Positions 26,283 to 34,465 of a stretch of DNA of 64,000 bases are shown here, piece after piece. The stretch is from UBA5420 sp964485345 (GTDB lineage: Bacteria > Bacillota > Limnochordia > Darwinibacteriales > Darwinibacteriaceae): positions 1 to 64,000 of the forward strand of contig CAZAJB010000005.1 in NCBI GenBank assembly GCA_964485345.1, in the 5' to 3' direction. Under the pieces are notes generated by a model, which searched no databases, was not told where the DNA came from, and saw nothing but the letters and a program-made list of their open reading frames with translations. How positions within the stretch are numbered: the first letter of the stretch is position 1; the number at the start of each line of letters is the position of its first letter. The translations under genes and the position numbers were made by a program.

Positions 26283-27784
26283 AACAAGACCTCCAGACCC
26301 AGAAGTGTCGTAGCGGCTTGTTCAGCTAGCTGCAGCACCGCGCCTGGGAACATACCTACAACTACAATCACAACGGCCAAAAACAGCATTGCCACTAACT
26401 GTACGTGGGGTATTTCTGAGACAACTGTCTTTTCAGAGCGTTGGAAAAAAGTGATGCGCAGCACAGGCAACAAGTAGGCTGCAGCGAGTAGGCTACCACA
26501 TACTAAGACGACTACGGCCAAGTAATTGCCAGCGGCCAAACTACCTAAGAGTAGTTGCCACTTACTTACAAAACCCGAGAATAATGGAATACCAATCATA
26601 GAAAGGGTACCTACTGCGAACACGCCCAGAGTGACAGGCATTTCCAAGCCAATCCCGGCCATGTCACTGATTTTACTTTTCCCAGTTCGTTTAATCATGG
26701 CACCAGCTGCTAAGAATAGCAGAGCCTTGGTTGTGGCATGGCTGAAAATGTGCATAAATGTTCCTGTCAGACCTTGAATGTTCCCCAAGCCAATACCTAG
26801 GAAAATGTAACCAATTTGGGAGATCGTAGAAAAGGCTAGACGACGTTTAAGCTCATCTTGGGCCAGGGCAAATAGAGCTCCAGCAATAATTGCGAGCATA
26901 CCCATGAGCGCAAGAATGTTGGTAATGGGAAGCCTAGTGATGATGTTAGCACCCACTGCCACGTAAAATACCTTGAGTAAAGCGATAATATAGCCCTTTA
27001 CGGCCAAAGAAGAAAGCATGGCACTAGAGGGCGTAATCGCCGTAGAGTGTGCATCAGGTAGCCACACATGGAGGGGAAATAAGGCTGACTTGACCCCAAA
27101 GCCCACAGTGAAGAAACTAAGACAAACCCAAAGAGCAGTAGGATAATTCTGCCAAGTTGTACTAAGTTCATGAGCAATAAAGTTCATATTGAGATTTCCG
27201 GTAAGAATAAAAAGAAATCCAATTCCGAGCAGGACAAACCCCGAACCGATAGTGGCAAGCATGAGATACTTAAAGGTAGCTGCTACCGATGATGCGTTGT
27301 TTCGAGCAGCCACAATAGCGCAACTAGCGATGGTGGCTACTTCCACCATGACGTAGATGTTAAAGAGGTCCCCCGTAATCGCCAGGCCACACAGGGCAGC
27401 GACCAAGAGTAAGAACAGGGTCAAGAACCAGGCGGCCCGAGAGCGGCTGCCAACTTCTTCCACCAAATCAACAGAGGCATAGAGTAGAATCGGTGTGGCC
27501 ACTAGGCCAATGGTGATTAAAAAGAGACCTGATACCGCATCTAAGGAAAGTTCGATTCCCCAAGGTGCAGACCAGCCACCAACTGCATAAATAAATGAGC
27601 CATTATGCAGAATCTCGCTAGCAACGTAGATACCGCCTGAGAGGGCCAGCCCCAACATGAGTACTGCAAAAAACTCTGCCACTTTAAACCGTCGAATTTT
27701 GGTCAAAAGCGGCATAACATAGGCTGTGGAGAGCAATGCCACCACAATTAGAACAGATATGTTTTCACTGATCGCGCCCACCAT
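26279..27784 (-). CDS. mnhD: Na+/H+ antiporter subunit D
   Basis: A 501-residue MnhD/MrpD-like protein with about 14 helices. It carries FNIYVMVEVATIASCAIVA with the conserved Glu, PLHVWLPDAHSTAITPSSAMLSSL, and RLAFSTISQIGYIFLGIGLG. Directly after mnhC, with a 20-base overlap, this is the canonical MrpD position; two further paralogues follow it. MrpD is one of the two ion-translocating subunits of the complex. Confidence 0.9.
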   Translation of the reverse strand: MVGAISENISVLIVVALLSTAYVMPLLTKIRRFKVAEFFAVLMLGLALSGGIYVASEILHNGSFIYAVGGWSAPWGIELSLDAVSGLFLITIGLVATPILLYASVDLVEEVGSRSRAAWFLTLFLLLVAALCGLAITGDLFNIYVMVEVATIASCAIVAARNNASSVAATFKYLMLATIGSGFVLLGIGFLFILTGNLNMNFIAHELSTTWQNYPTALWVCLSFFTVGFGVKSALFPLHVWLPDAHSTAITPSSAMLSSLAVKGYIIALLKVFYVAVGANIITRLPITNILALMGMLAIIAGALFALAQDELKRRLAFSTISQIGYIFLGIGLGNIQGLTGTFMHIFSHATTKALLFLAAGAMIKRTGKSKISDMAGIGLEMPVTLGVFAVGTLSMIGIPLFSGFVSKWQLLLGSLAAGNYLAVVVLVCGSLLAAAYLLPVLRITFFQRSEKTVVSEIPHVQLVAMLFLAVVIVVVGMFPGAVLQLAEQAATTLLGLEVLL

Positions 27785-28163
27785 TGGCCCTCACCTCACT
27801 TCTCATTTGCATAATTTTTTTAGCATCAACCGTTCCATAGAACTTGTATAATTTCGTGATCAAAGCAAGAGAAAGAGCCGTAACGCTCACACTTACAACA
27901 ATACCCGTAAGCATGAGTGCTTGAGGCAATGGATGTACATAAACTTGCCCGGGATTATTCATATCCAAAATAGGGGCAACCCCACCTCGCACATTACCGG
28001 CGGCAATGAACAAGATGTAGATACTACCTTCCATAATGTTGATTCCAATTACCTTCTTGAGCAAATTCGAGTGGGTCAAGATGGTATAAATACCTATAGC
28101 AAAGAGCGCTAGGGAAAAAACGTAAGGATAATTCTGTACAATACGACTCCAAAATTCGCCCAT
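27765..28163 (-). CDS. mnhC: Na+/H+ antiporter subunit C
   Basis: A 132-residue, three-helix NuoK/MrpC-like protein. It shows FAIGIYTILTHSNLLKKVIGINIMEG with the glycine and Glu pattern of this family, then LPQALMLTGIVVSVSVTALSLALITKL. It lies between mnhB (2 bases upstream) and mnhD (20-base overlap). The order B-C-D is that of known mrp/mnh operons. Confidence 0.93.
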   Translation of the reverse strand: MGEFWSRIVQNYPYVFSLALFAIGIYTILTHSNLLKKVIGINIMEGSIYILFIAAGNVRGGVAPILDMNNPGQVYVHPLPQALMLTGIVVSVSVTALSLALITKLYKFYGTVDAKKIMQMRSEVRANGGRDQ

Positions 28164-28164
28164 C

Positions 28165-28578
28165 CTAGTCCTCCTCCATTAAGGAAGTAAATAAAGTTAC
28201 CATAGTGCTAGCGACCGTAAAACCGACCCCAAGAGTGATTAGGAAAATCAATCCTCCTGAGTACAGCTTGCCAGGTTCACCTAAAGGCACGCCGGCACCT
28301 TTGTTCATTAGAAAGGTTGTGCCCCGCAAGATTCCCACTAATCCCATGGCAGGATACCAGAGAGCTCCGAAGGAGATGAGGTCCATTATGCGTTCAGAGA
28401 TCTTCTCATTGCTACGATCCAGTCCAAAGACTAAGCTAAGAGCGATGAGAGAAAGTGCCACAATGATTCCTCCGGGAAAGCTTCCACCGTGAAAGATAAC
28501 GTATAGGCCAAGCATTTGCACAAAGGGCAAAACAAGAGCAACTATGCGTTTTAAGACAAAGTCAGTCATTTTGCTCAC
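28165..28578 (-). CDS. mnhB: Na+/H+ antiporter subunit B
   Basis: A 137-residue, four-helix MnhB protein: VLPFVQMLGLYVIFHGGSFPGGIIVALSLI is the family hallmark (HGG..PGGGF-like loop) and a closing membrane helix TLGVGFTVASTMVTLF. It overlaps the MbhE-like gene upstream by 17 bases. Part of the hydrophobic core of the antiporter. Confidence 0.92.
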   Translation of the reverse strand: MSKMTDFVLKRIVALVLPFVQMLGLYVIFHGGSFPGGIIVALSLIALSLVFGLDRSNEKISERIMDLISFGALWYPAMGLVGILRGTTFLMNKGAGVPLGEPGKLYSGGLIFLITLGVGFTVASTMVTLFTSLMEED

Positions 28579-28858
28579 CCTTTCCGTCAGTTCCTTTTTT
28601 TAACACCATAAAGACCGCAATAATGGCTGTGAATAAAACCGTGGTCTCAATCAAAGTATCGTAGGCACGGTAGTCGATGACAATGGCAGATACCATGTTT
28701 AAGGAACCTGTGTCTCGAAGGGCTCCGTCAATATATCGCTCAGCCACGTAGTTTTGGGCGGGAGCGTTAGGCGAACTGTATAGAGGTAGCTCTGAGATAG
28801 CCAAGAGCACGACCATGCCAATGCAAACCAGAAGGACAATTGCTATTTTATTGGACAT
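28562..28858 (-). CDS. MbhE-like antiporter subunit (detached part of MrpA)
   Basis: A 98-residue protein with two helices and the MbhE hallmark NMVSAIVIDYRAYDTLIETT. In standard Mrp systems this segment is the C-terminal end of MrpA; here, as in archaeal Mbh/Mrp modules, it is a gene of its own. It lies 3 bases after the DUF4040 gene. Confidence 0.85.
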   Translation of the reverse strand: MSNKIAIVLLVCIGMVVLLAISELPLYSSPNAPAQNYVAERYIDGALRDTGSLNMVSAIVIDYRAYDTLIETTVLFTAIIAVFMVLKKGTDGKGEQND

Positions 28859-28861
28859 AGC

Positions 28862-29113
28862 TTATCCCTCCTTCCGCCCGATTTTACTAATAACGGCAAT
28901 CATCAGGGTCGTCATGCCGATTCCGGCAGCCGCTTCAGTAATGGCGAGGTCCGGAGCACTCATGAGTAGCCAAATAAGAGCAATGGTCACACTATAGGCT
29001 CCTAGAAGAATGGCTGCATAAAGCAAGTCTTGTACATAGGAAACGGCAATGGCAATGACAACCAAGAAACTCAAAAAGGCAACGTTGAAAAAATCAGCGA
29101 TTTGGGGATTCAT
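28862..29113 (-). CDS. DUF4040 (MbhD-like) antiporter subunit
   Basis: An 83-residue, three-helix protein. The central YAAILLGAYSVTIALIWLL and MSAPDLAITEAAAGIG stretch (with the conserved DLAITEA) mark it as MbhD / the DUF4040 part of MrpA. It starts within the end of mnhG with a 4-base overlap. Confidence 0.88.
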   Translation of the reverse strand: MNPQIADFFNVAFLSFLVVIAIAVSYVQDLLYAAILLGAYSVTIALIWLLMSAPDLAITEAAAGIGMTTLMIAVISKIGRKEG

Positions 29114-29442
29114 AAGCCAACGTCCTCCTTTTCGTCTTCCTTGGGGCCACCGCGATGCGTGAGCACAACCCAGTTACCGCGCAACAGGGCTACCTTACTC
29201 ACATAATGGGACATAGTGGGATTGATGATCCAAACCACTCCCAAGACCAGAATAAGCTTAAAAATATTGGCCAAACCAGGCACCGAAAGGATCAGACCCA
29301 TAATAATAAACCCAAAACCAAAGGTATCTCCTAACGATGCAGCATGCAGACGAGTGTAAGCATCCGGCATCCGCAAGAGACCTAGACTGGTCAAGGCGAA
29401 GAAAAAAACACCCACTGCGAAAAAAGCATGAGCTAGGGTCAT
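29110..29442 (-). CDS. mnhG: Na+/H+ antiporter subunit G
   Basis: A 110-residue MnhG/PhaG protein with the family stretch LTSLGLLRMPDAYTRLHAAS followed by GFGFIIMGLIL and another helix. Its last residues (HRGGPKEDEKEDVGL) form a charged cytoplasmic tail. It shares its start base with the last base of mnhF (1-base overlap). Confidence 0.93.
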   Translation of the reverse strand: MTLAHAFFAVGVFFFALTSLGLLRMPDAYTRLHAASLGDTFGFGFIIMGLILSVPGLANIFKLILVLGVVWIINPTMSHYVSKVALLRGNWVVLTHRGGPKEDEKEDVGL

Positions 29443-29771
29443 TATCTCTCCTCCTCCTTACCCACAAAATGGATGAGTTGTGCAGGTCTCTGTTCTATAT
29501 CCTCTGTCAGGCTCGCAGCATCGTCTGGTAGGAGCGAACGCAACATGGCCAATAAACCCACAAAACCGCAAAGTGCCAAAACAAGGGCTACGTCAATATA
29601 ACTCATATCATTCGTAGCGTAGGCCAAAAGTAGGATAACCGCCATGCCCTTTGTAGAAATGGCTGATGATGCCACCAGGCGGTCCACAGCTGTAGGACCT
29701 AGAACCGCACGTACAAAATCCACTACGGCCAGAAACCCAATAAGGATGATTAAGACTAAAGTCACACTCAT
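29442..29771 (-). CDS. mnhF: Na+/H+ antiporter subunit F
   Basis: A 109-residue MnhF/MrpF protein with three helices and the conserved GPTAVDRLVASSAISTKGMA, YIDVALVLALCGFVG. It overlaps mnhE by 4 bases (ATGA). A charged tail of about 30 residues extends beyond the usual length of about 90. Confidence 0.92.
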   Translation of the reverse strand: MSVTLVLIILIGFLAVVDFVRAVLGPTAVDRLVASSAISTKGMAVILLLAYATNDMSYIDVALVLALCGFVGLLAMLRSLLPDDAASLTEDIEQRPAQLIHFVGKEEER

Positions 29772-30259
29772 TTCACTCGACTCCCTTCCAAACGCTGGAT
29801 GACCCGGACCATCCGGCTGTCCTCCAGACCTTCGCGGAGATCCTTGGTAAGGCCGTGGACCATAAAGTACCCTGTATTTGGGTTCACGTCTATGGTGACA
29901 GTACCCGGGGTAATTGTGATGGTATTTGCAAGGAGAATCCTGCCCCAGGAGGTCTGAAGGTCAGGTTTGAACGAGACAAAACCCGAATCCAACTTAGAAC
30001 GACTGGATAACACGGCTTTCCCCACTGTAAGATTGGCTAAGACGATCTCCCAAAGTAAAGTTAGGGCAAAACGAATGGTAGCGGGTAGCGTCCCCACGAG
30101 CGATCGGCTAGGGAGCAAATCTGACAGGTCGCCCCAAAACCAAGTCACAAGTCCTGCCAATACTAAACCCGTAATAATATGCTGTGCATCATAATCGGAA
30201 GACAGCAATAACCAGAATAATAATAAGAAAATAAAAAGGACAATCTGTCTTTTACGCAC
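29768..30259 (-). CDS. mnhE: Na+/H+ antiporter subunit E
   Basis: A 163-residue MnhE protein: two N-terminal helices, then the cytoplasmic domain with SRSKLDSGFVSFKPDL, LLANTITITPGTVTIDVN and YFMVHGLTKD. First gene of the ten-gene operon. The upstream sequence AGAGGTGAAAGCAGTG offers two GTG codons; the second (30259) is properly spaced from GAGAGG, while the first (30268) lies inside that site. The order E-F-G-MbhD-MbhE-B-C-D differs from the A-to-G order of Bacillus and follows the Mbh/Mrp module style. Confidence 0.9.
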   Translation of the reverse strand: MRKRQIVLFIFLLLFWLLLSSDYDAQHIITGLVLAGLVTWFWGDLSDLLPSRSLVGTLPATIRFALTLLWEIVLANLTVGKAVLSSRSKLDSGFVSFKPDLQTSWGRILLANTITITPGTVTIDVNPNTGYFMVHGLTKDLREGLEDSRMVRVIQRLEGSRVK

Positions 30260-30299
30260 TGCTTTCACCTCTCATTAGGTAATGCTTGTAGCAACAACT

Positions 30300-30328
30300 A
30301 CTATATTCCTTTGTCAATGAGTAGTCAA
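30300..30328 (-). promoter_or_regulatory. Sigma-A promoter of the Mrp operon
   Basis: On the minus strand TTGACT (30328-30323), a 17-base spacer and TATAGT (30305-30300), about 40 bases before the mnhE start. On the other strand a weaker TTGTCA-17-TAGTGT (30311-30339) may serve the C69 gene. Confidence 0.75.
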
Positions 30329-30495
30329 AACAATAGTGTGATGGAATTAGCACTTTGTATCACATGCTTGTCACTTATCAGCAGTTCCTGCCGAAATCCG
30401 AGCCTACCTCTTCTTCTCGGAGGGGGATGAACAGGAGATTGTGCCACGGAGGAGAAGTAAACGGAAGTAATTCGTTTTCTTTGGGAGGAATATTG

Positions 30496-31806
30496 ATGTG
30501 TGATACGATGGTGGCTTTAGGCAATTCGACCGCAGACAGAAACGTGATCTTCGCCAAGAATAGCGATCGCCAACCGAACGAGCCTCTACTTATGATGCGA
30601 GTACCGCGCCAAACATATGCGGAGGGTGCCCAGGTCAAGTGCACCTATATCAGCATTGATCAAGTCCGTGAGACCTATGACATCCTACTTCTCAAGCCTT
30701 CCTGGATGTGGGGTGCCGAAATGGGTGCCAATGAGTACGGACTTAATGTCGGTAACGAAGCGGTCTTTACCAAGGTCAAGCAAGGGCCCGCCAGCCTCAT
30801 AGGCATGGATCTAGTACGTCTTGCCTTGGAGCGCTGTAAGACCAGTACTGAGGCACTCCAGCTGATCACTGAGCTACTAGAGAAGCACGGTCAGGGCGGA
30901 AATTGTGGCTATGAAAAACGATTTATCTATCACAACTCTTTCCTAATCGCAGACAGAAGTTCCGCTTGGGTGCTAGAGACCGCTGGCCCCTATTGGGTCG
31001 CTGAGCGTGTTAAAGATGTGCGGGCCATTTCCAATCGCCTAAGTATAGGAACTAACTTCGATCTCTCCCACCCCGAGGTCATCAACTTTGCAATCTCTAA
31101 GAGATGGTGCAAGTCAGCGGCAGACTTCGACTTTGCCCGCTGTTACTCCAATAGTCTGATCACCAGGTTTAGCGGTTCAGAGAGCAGACACAGTACATGC
31201 TCGACGATACTTGAGAGCGAAAAGGGGCAAATCAGCGTTGCAACCATGATGGCGATTCTACGATCCCATGGGGACAAATTCGGGTCAAACAGCCCCTTTG
31301 CCAGACCTGCCTTAGGAAGTGTCTGTATGCACGGAGGAGGACTGGTCGGCGATCACACTACCGGAAGCTACATCGCCTCACTCAGCGAATCGCTTGACAC
31401 GTATTGGCTCACCGGAAGCTCGACACCTTGCATCTCCATCTTTAAACCGTATTGGTTGACCCAAAACGATGTCCTTTATGGCGAGGATCAACAGCAGGAG
31501 GCACTGGATTTTTGGATCCTGAGGGAAGAATTCCACCGTCTAGTCCTGCAGAATAAGGTATTTACATTAAGAAAGCACCTCGAAGAAGGTGCAAAGTTAG
31601 AACAGGCGGCCCTAAGGGAGGTATCGTCTCTAGACCCAAAGGACGATCCTCACAGACTCGAAGCCATCATGGCCAACGCCTGGCAAGCTGAGCAGAAGCT
31701 TGTGCAGACTGCAGTGATTAGCAGCCGGCCGAACGCGGGAGAGTTTAGGGGCAGTCTCAGGTTTAAACGCTACTGGCAGAAACAGACAGAAAAAATAAGT
31801 TTATAG
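30496..31806 (+). CDS. C69-family dipeptidase (Ntn hydrolase)
   Basis: A 436-residue peptidase of the C69/U34 family. It starts MCDTMVALGNST, where removal of Met exposes the catalytic Cys2, and continues with VIFAKNSDRQPNEPL, EMGANEYGLNVGNEAVF, LVRLALERC and SSAWVLETAGPYWVAERV, all typical. Such enzymes cleave dipeptides with broad specificity in the cytoplasm. The start at 30496 is fixed both by GGGAGGAA and by the need for Cys at position 2; the longer frame to 30355 would bury the nucleophile. About 150 untranslated bases precede it. Confidence 0.92.
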   Translation: MCDTMVALGNSTADRNVIFAKNSDRQPNEPLLMMRVPRQTYAEGAQVKCTYISIDQVRETYDILLLKPSWMWGAEMGANEYGLNVGNEAVFTKVKQGPASLIGMDLVRLALERCKTSTEALQLITELLEKHGQGGNCGYEKRFIYHNSFLIADRSSAWVLETAGPYWVAERVKDVRAISNRLSIGTNFDLSHPEVINFAISKRWCKSAADFDFARCYSNSLITRFSGSESRHSTCSTILESEKGQISVATMMAILRSHGDKFGSNSPFARPALGSVCMHGGGLVGDHTTGSYIASLSESLDTYWLTGSSTPCISIFKPYWLTQNDVLYGEDQQQEALDFWILREEFHRLVLQNKVFTLRKHLEEGAKLEQAALREVSSLDPKDDPHRLEAIMANAWQAEQKLVQTAVISSRPNAGEFRGSLRFKRYWQKQTEKISL

Positions 31807-32862
31807 GCGTTCCAAGAGGGCCCCGGCCTCCTGCCTGGTTAGGAATACCTCCGTGGTCTCTCCCTTCTTACTGGGAAGCACAAAGGATACTTTACCACCC
31901 CTGTTCTTCTTGTCCTTGGTCATATGATCCAGCAAACACCCAAGCAAGCTGTCTTCGAGTTTGAAGCCCATTCCTGTCCTTTCGATTAGGGTCAGGATCT
32001 CGCCGCAATATCCCTGATCCAGCAAGCCTAATTCGCGGGCCATCAGGGCTTCTATTTGCATGCCAATAAGCACTGCTTCGCCATGGGTGTACTGCTGGAA
32101 TTCTGTGGCGGCTTCCAAAGCATGACCTATGGTATGGCCGTGGTTTAGTATTCTGCGAATACCTTCGTCTTTCTCATCCTCCGCCACAATCTCCGCCTTA
32201 ATCTCGCAGCACCGGGTGATGACCTTGCTTATTGTAGCCTCCTCCAGGTTCAAAATGGCTGCAAAGTGGTCATGCAGATAACTCAAGAACCCATAATCGT
32301 AGATCACGCCATATTTGATCACTTCAGCGAGCCCACTGATTAAGTGTCTTCGAGGAAGAGTATGAAGACTGTCTGTGTCCATAAACACCGCCTGAGGCTG
32401 ATAGAAGCTCCCCATTATGTTCTTAGCCTGAGGCATGTTAACTCCTGTTTTTCCACCTATAGAACTATCAACCTGAGCCAACAAGGTCGTTGGCACTTGA
32501 ACATAGGGTATCCCCCTCATGTAAATCGAGGCACAAAAGCCCGCCACATCACCAACTACACCGCCGCCTAGGGCAAGTATGCCTGAGCTCCTCGTCACGC
32601 CCAAGGCCAACATTTCGCCGACAATCCTCTCCACCTCTTGCAGCGTTTTGGCCCTCTCGCCTACGGGTAGGATAATCCGGTGAATACTAGGACCACCCCA
32701 TCGTTCTACCAGTCTTTGACCATAGAGACTGTCCACGATTTCATCGCTAATTAAGACCCAAGAGTCCCTAGGGGATAAATGGGCAGGCAAGTCTGTTATG
32801 AGGCCCTGGCCAATATAGATGGGATAACTACGGGCTTGTAGGTTGATCTGCAGCATCTCCAT
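31801..32862 (-). CDS. aroB: 3-dehydroquinate synthase
   Basis: A 353-residue AroB, the second enzyme of the shikimate pathway. NAD site ALGGGVVGDVAGFCASIYMRG, substrate-site VPTTLLAQVDSSIGGKTGVN, zinc ligands including the His of LNHGHTIGHALE, and EAVLIGMQIE are present. The start at 32862 (ATG) follows GGTGAG at usual spacing; a GTG at 32874 is possible but sits on the ribosome site. It lies 21 bases after aroA and overlaps the end of the C69 gene by 6 bases. Confidence 0.95.
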   Translation of the reverse strand: MEMLQINLQARSYPIYIGQGLITDLPAHLSPRDSWVLISDEIVDSLYGQRLVERWGGPSIHRIILPVGERAKTLQEVERIVGEMLALGVTRSSGILALGGGVVGDVAGFCASIYMRGIPYVQVPTTLLAQVDSSIGGKTGVNMPQAKNIMGSFYQPQAVFMDTDSLHTLPRRHLISGLAEVIKYGVIYDYGFLSYLHDHFAAILNLEEATISKVITRCCEIKAEIVAEDEKDEGIRRILNHGHTIGHALEAATEFQQYTHGEAVLIGMQIEALMARELGLLDQGYCGEILTLIERTGMGFKLEDSLLGCLLDHMTKDKKNRGGKVSFVLPSKKGETTEVFLTRQEAGALLERL

Positions 32863-32883
32863 CGCGCAGCTCACCGCCTTTCT

Positions 32884-34164
32884 TTACTCGGCTAGTTCCT
32901 TCAGTATTCGTTCAAATCCTGGGAAAGACACATCTACACACTGGCTGCCGTTGACCTTGACCGCATCCTGAGCAAACAAGCCGGCCACGGCCAAGGCCAT
33001 AGCCATACGATGGTCTCCATAACTCTCTACCTCGGCGCCCAAGATCTTGTTAGGACCCTCGATCACAAGTCCGTCTGGGAGTTCATGAATTTCCACGCCG
33101 AGCTTGCCAAGTTCTGTGACTAAGGCCTGAATTCGATTGGATTCCTTAAAACGCAGTTCCTGCGCTCCGGTAATCATTGTGACCCCTTCGGCCTGGCTTG
33201 CTGCAACCGCCAAGATAGGGACCTCATCGACTAGACTTGGAATCCATTCTGGAGGTATCGTCGTACCGTGCAGCGCACTGCCCCGGACTACGATATCACC
33301 ATACAACTCACCGTTTTGCTGCCCGAGATTCTCTAGTTCGATCCTGGCTCCCATAGCCCGCAGGACATCAATCACTCCAGTTCGAGTTCGATTTAGACCC
33401 ACATTTTCAATGACCACATGCGAGCCTGGCAAGGAGGCAGCAGCGACCATGAAGAAGGCGGCAGATGAAATATCTCCGGGCACCCTAATATCTCGCGCTT
33501 CCAGTTGAGAAGGGGCTATTGTCACCCGATTGCAGTCTATTTCGATCTCGGCTCCCATATATTCCAGCATGAGTTCGGTGTGATTACGTGCAGGAATGAG
33601 CTCCCTGACAATTGTCTCTCCCGCTGCGTACAATCCCGCCAGTAAGATAGCGGATTTCACCTGGGCGCTGGCGATTGGAAGGGTGTAGTCTATACCCTGC
33701 AGACACCCTCCTTGAACCACTAGAGGGGCTAAATCCAGGCCCTCCCTCCCAGTAATCTTCGCCCCCATGCTTCGTAAAGGAACTGCGATCCGGTCCATGG
33801 GTCTTGCCTTGATTGAATCGTCTCCCGTGATGATCGACGCGAAATCTTGCCCTGCAAGGATTCCGCTGAGCAGTCGCATCGTCGTGCCTGAGTTTCCCAC
33901 ATCGAGTATACCTGCGGGCTTCCCTAAACCCTTCAGCCCTCTTCCTTGCACGATAATCTGAGAACCTCGGTCCTCAATTTGGGCTCCTAAGTTCCGCAAA
34001 CACTCTAGGGTGCTAAGGCAATCGGCACCGCGCAGAAAACCCGTGATCGCTGCGCTACCCTCACTGATGGCAAGTAACATCACCGCTCTGTGTGAGATAG
34101 ATTTGTCGCCTGGGACAAACACTCGCCCCTTCATACATTTAGCTCTGCCTCTGAGCAGCAAAAG
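32884..34164 (-). CDS. aroA: 3-phosphoshikimate 1-carboxyvinyltransferase (EPSP synthase)
   Basis: A 426-residue AroA with both domain halves. Marks: VPGDKSISHRAVML near residue 18, LDVGNSGTTMRLLSGILA, ARPMDRIAVPLRSMGA, LPIASAQVKSAILLAGLYA, ELRFKESNRIQALVTEL and GDHRMAMALAVAGL. It joins phosphoenolpyruvate to shikimate-3-phosphate. No ATG lies in range upstream of Met12, and AGGAGGTG is best spaced for the TTG at 34164 (GTG 34170 is too close to it). First of an aroA-aroB pair. Confidence 0.95.
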   Translation of the reverse strand, partial: LLLLRGRAKCMKGRVFVPGDKSISHRAVMLLAISEGSAAITGFLRGADCLSTLECLRNLGAQIEDRGSQIIVQGRGLKGLGKPAGILDVGNSGTTMRLLSGILAGQDFASIITGDDSIKARPMDRIAVPLRSMGAKITGREGLDLAPLVVQGGCLQGIDYTLPIASAQVKSAILLAGLYAAGETIVRELIPARNHTELMLEYMGAEIEIDCNRVTIAPSQLEARDIRVPGDISSAAFFMVAAASLPGSHVVIENVGLNRTRTGVIDVLRAMGARIELENLGQQNGELYGDIVVRGSALHGTTIPPEWIPSLVDEVPILAVAASQAEGVTMITGAQELRFKESNRIQALVTELGKLGVEIHELPDGLVIEGPNKILGAEVESYGDHRMAMALAVAGLFAQDAVKVNGSQCVDVSFPGFERILKELAE

Positions 34165-34191
34165 CACCACCTCCTATTGTGACCATTCTCC

Positions 34192-34220
34192 TTGACGACC
34201 CCTTTGAGCTAAGCTATAAT
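34192..34220 (+). promoter_or_regulatory. Sigma-A promoter of the FMN-riboswitch transcript
   Basis: TTGACG (34192-34197), a 17-base spacer and TATAAT (34215-34220), about 20 bases before the aptamer. Confidence 0.85.
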
Positions 34221-34241
34221 AAAGATGAAAATTGCATAATG

Positions 34242-34356
34242 AATTCTTCGGGGCGGGGTGTGATTCCCCACCGGCGGTTATAGTCCGCGAGCAACCCAAG
34301 GGTTGTTGATTTGGTGTAATTCCAAAACCGACAGTATAGTCTGGATGAGAGAAGAG
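34242..34356 (+). ncRNA. FMN riboswitch (RFN element)
   Basis: The aptamer matches the RFN consensus over its full length: TTCGGGGCGGGGTG at the 5' side, TTCCCCACCGGCGG, TAGTCCGCGA, then GATTTGGTGTAATTCCAAA, ACCGACAGTATAGTC and TGGATGAGAGAAGA closing the multi-helix junction. It binds flavin mononucleotide and normally switches off riboflavin synthesis or uptake genes. A second hairpin (CAGACAGAA/TTCTGTCTG, 34357-34377) and a terminator follow. It lies upstream of a solute-binding protein, not of a known riboflavin gene. Confidence 0.97.
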
Positions 34357-34397
34357 CAGACAGAATAATTCTGTCTGTGATTTTACCAGTGTACGCA

Positions 34398-34428
34398 AGG
34401 CAGCCTGAAGAATTTGGGCTGCTTTTTT
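34398..34428 (+). terminator. Riboswitch expression-platform terminator
   Basis: GCAGCC (34400-34405) and GGCTGC (34417-34422) close a hairpin followed by TTTTTT, ahead of the ribosome site at 34453. This fits FMN-induced premature termination. Confidence 0.85.
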
Positions 34429-34465
34429 CTGTATAGGAATCGCAAGCCAATTGGAAGGAGTTCAT

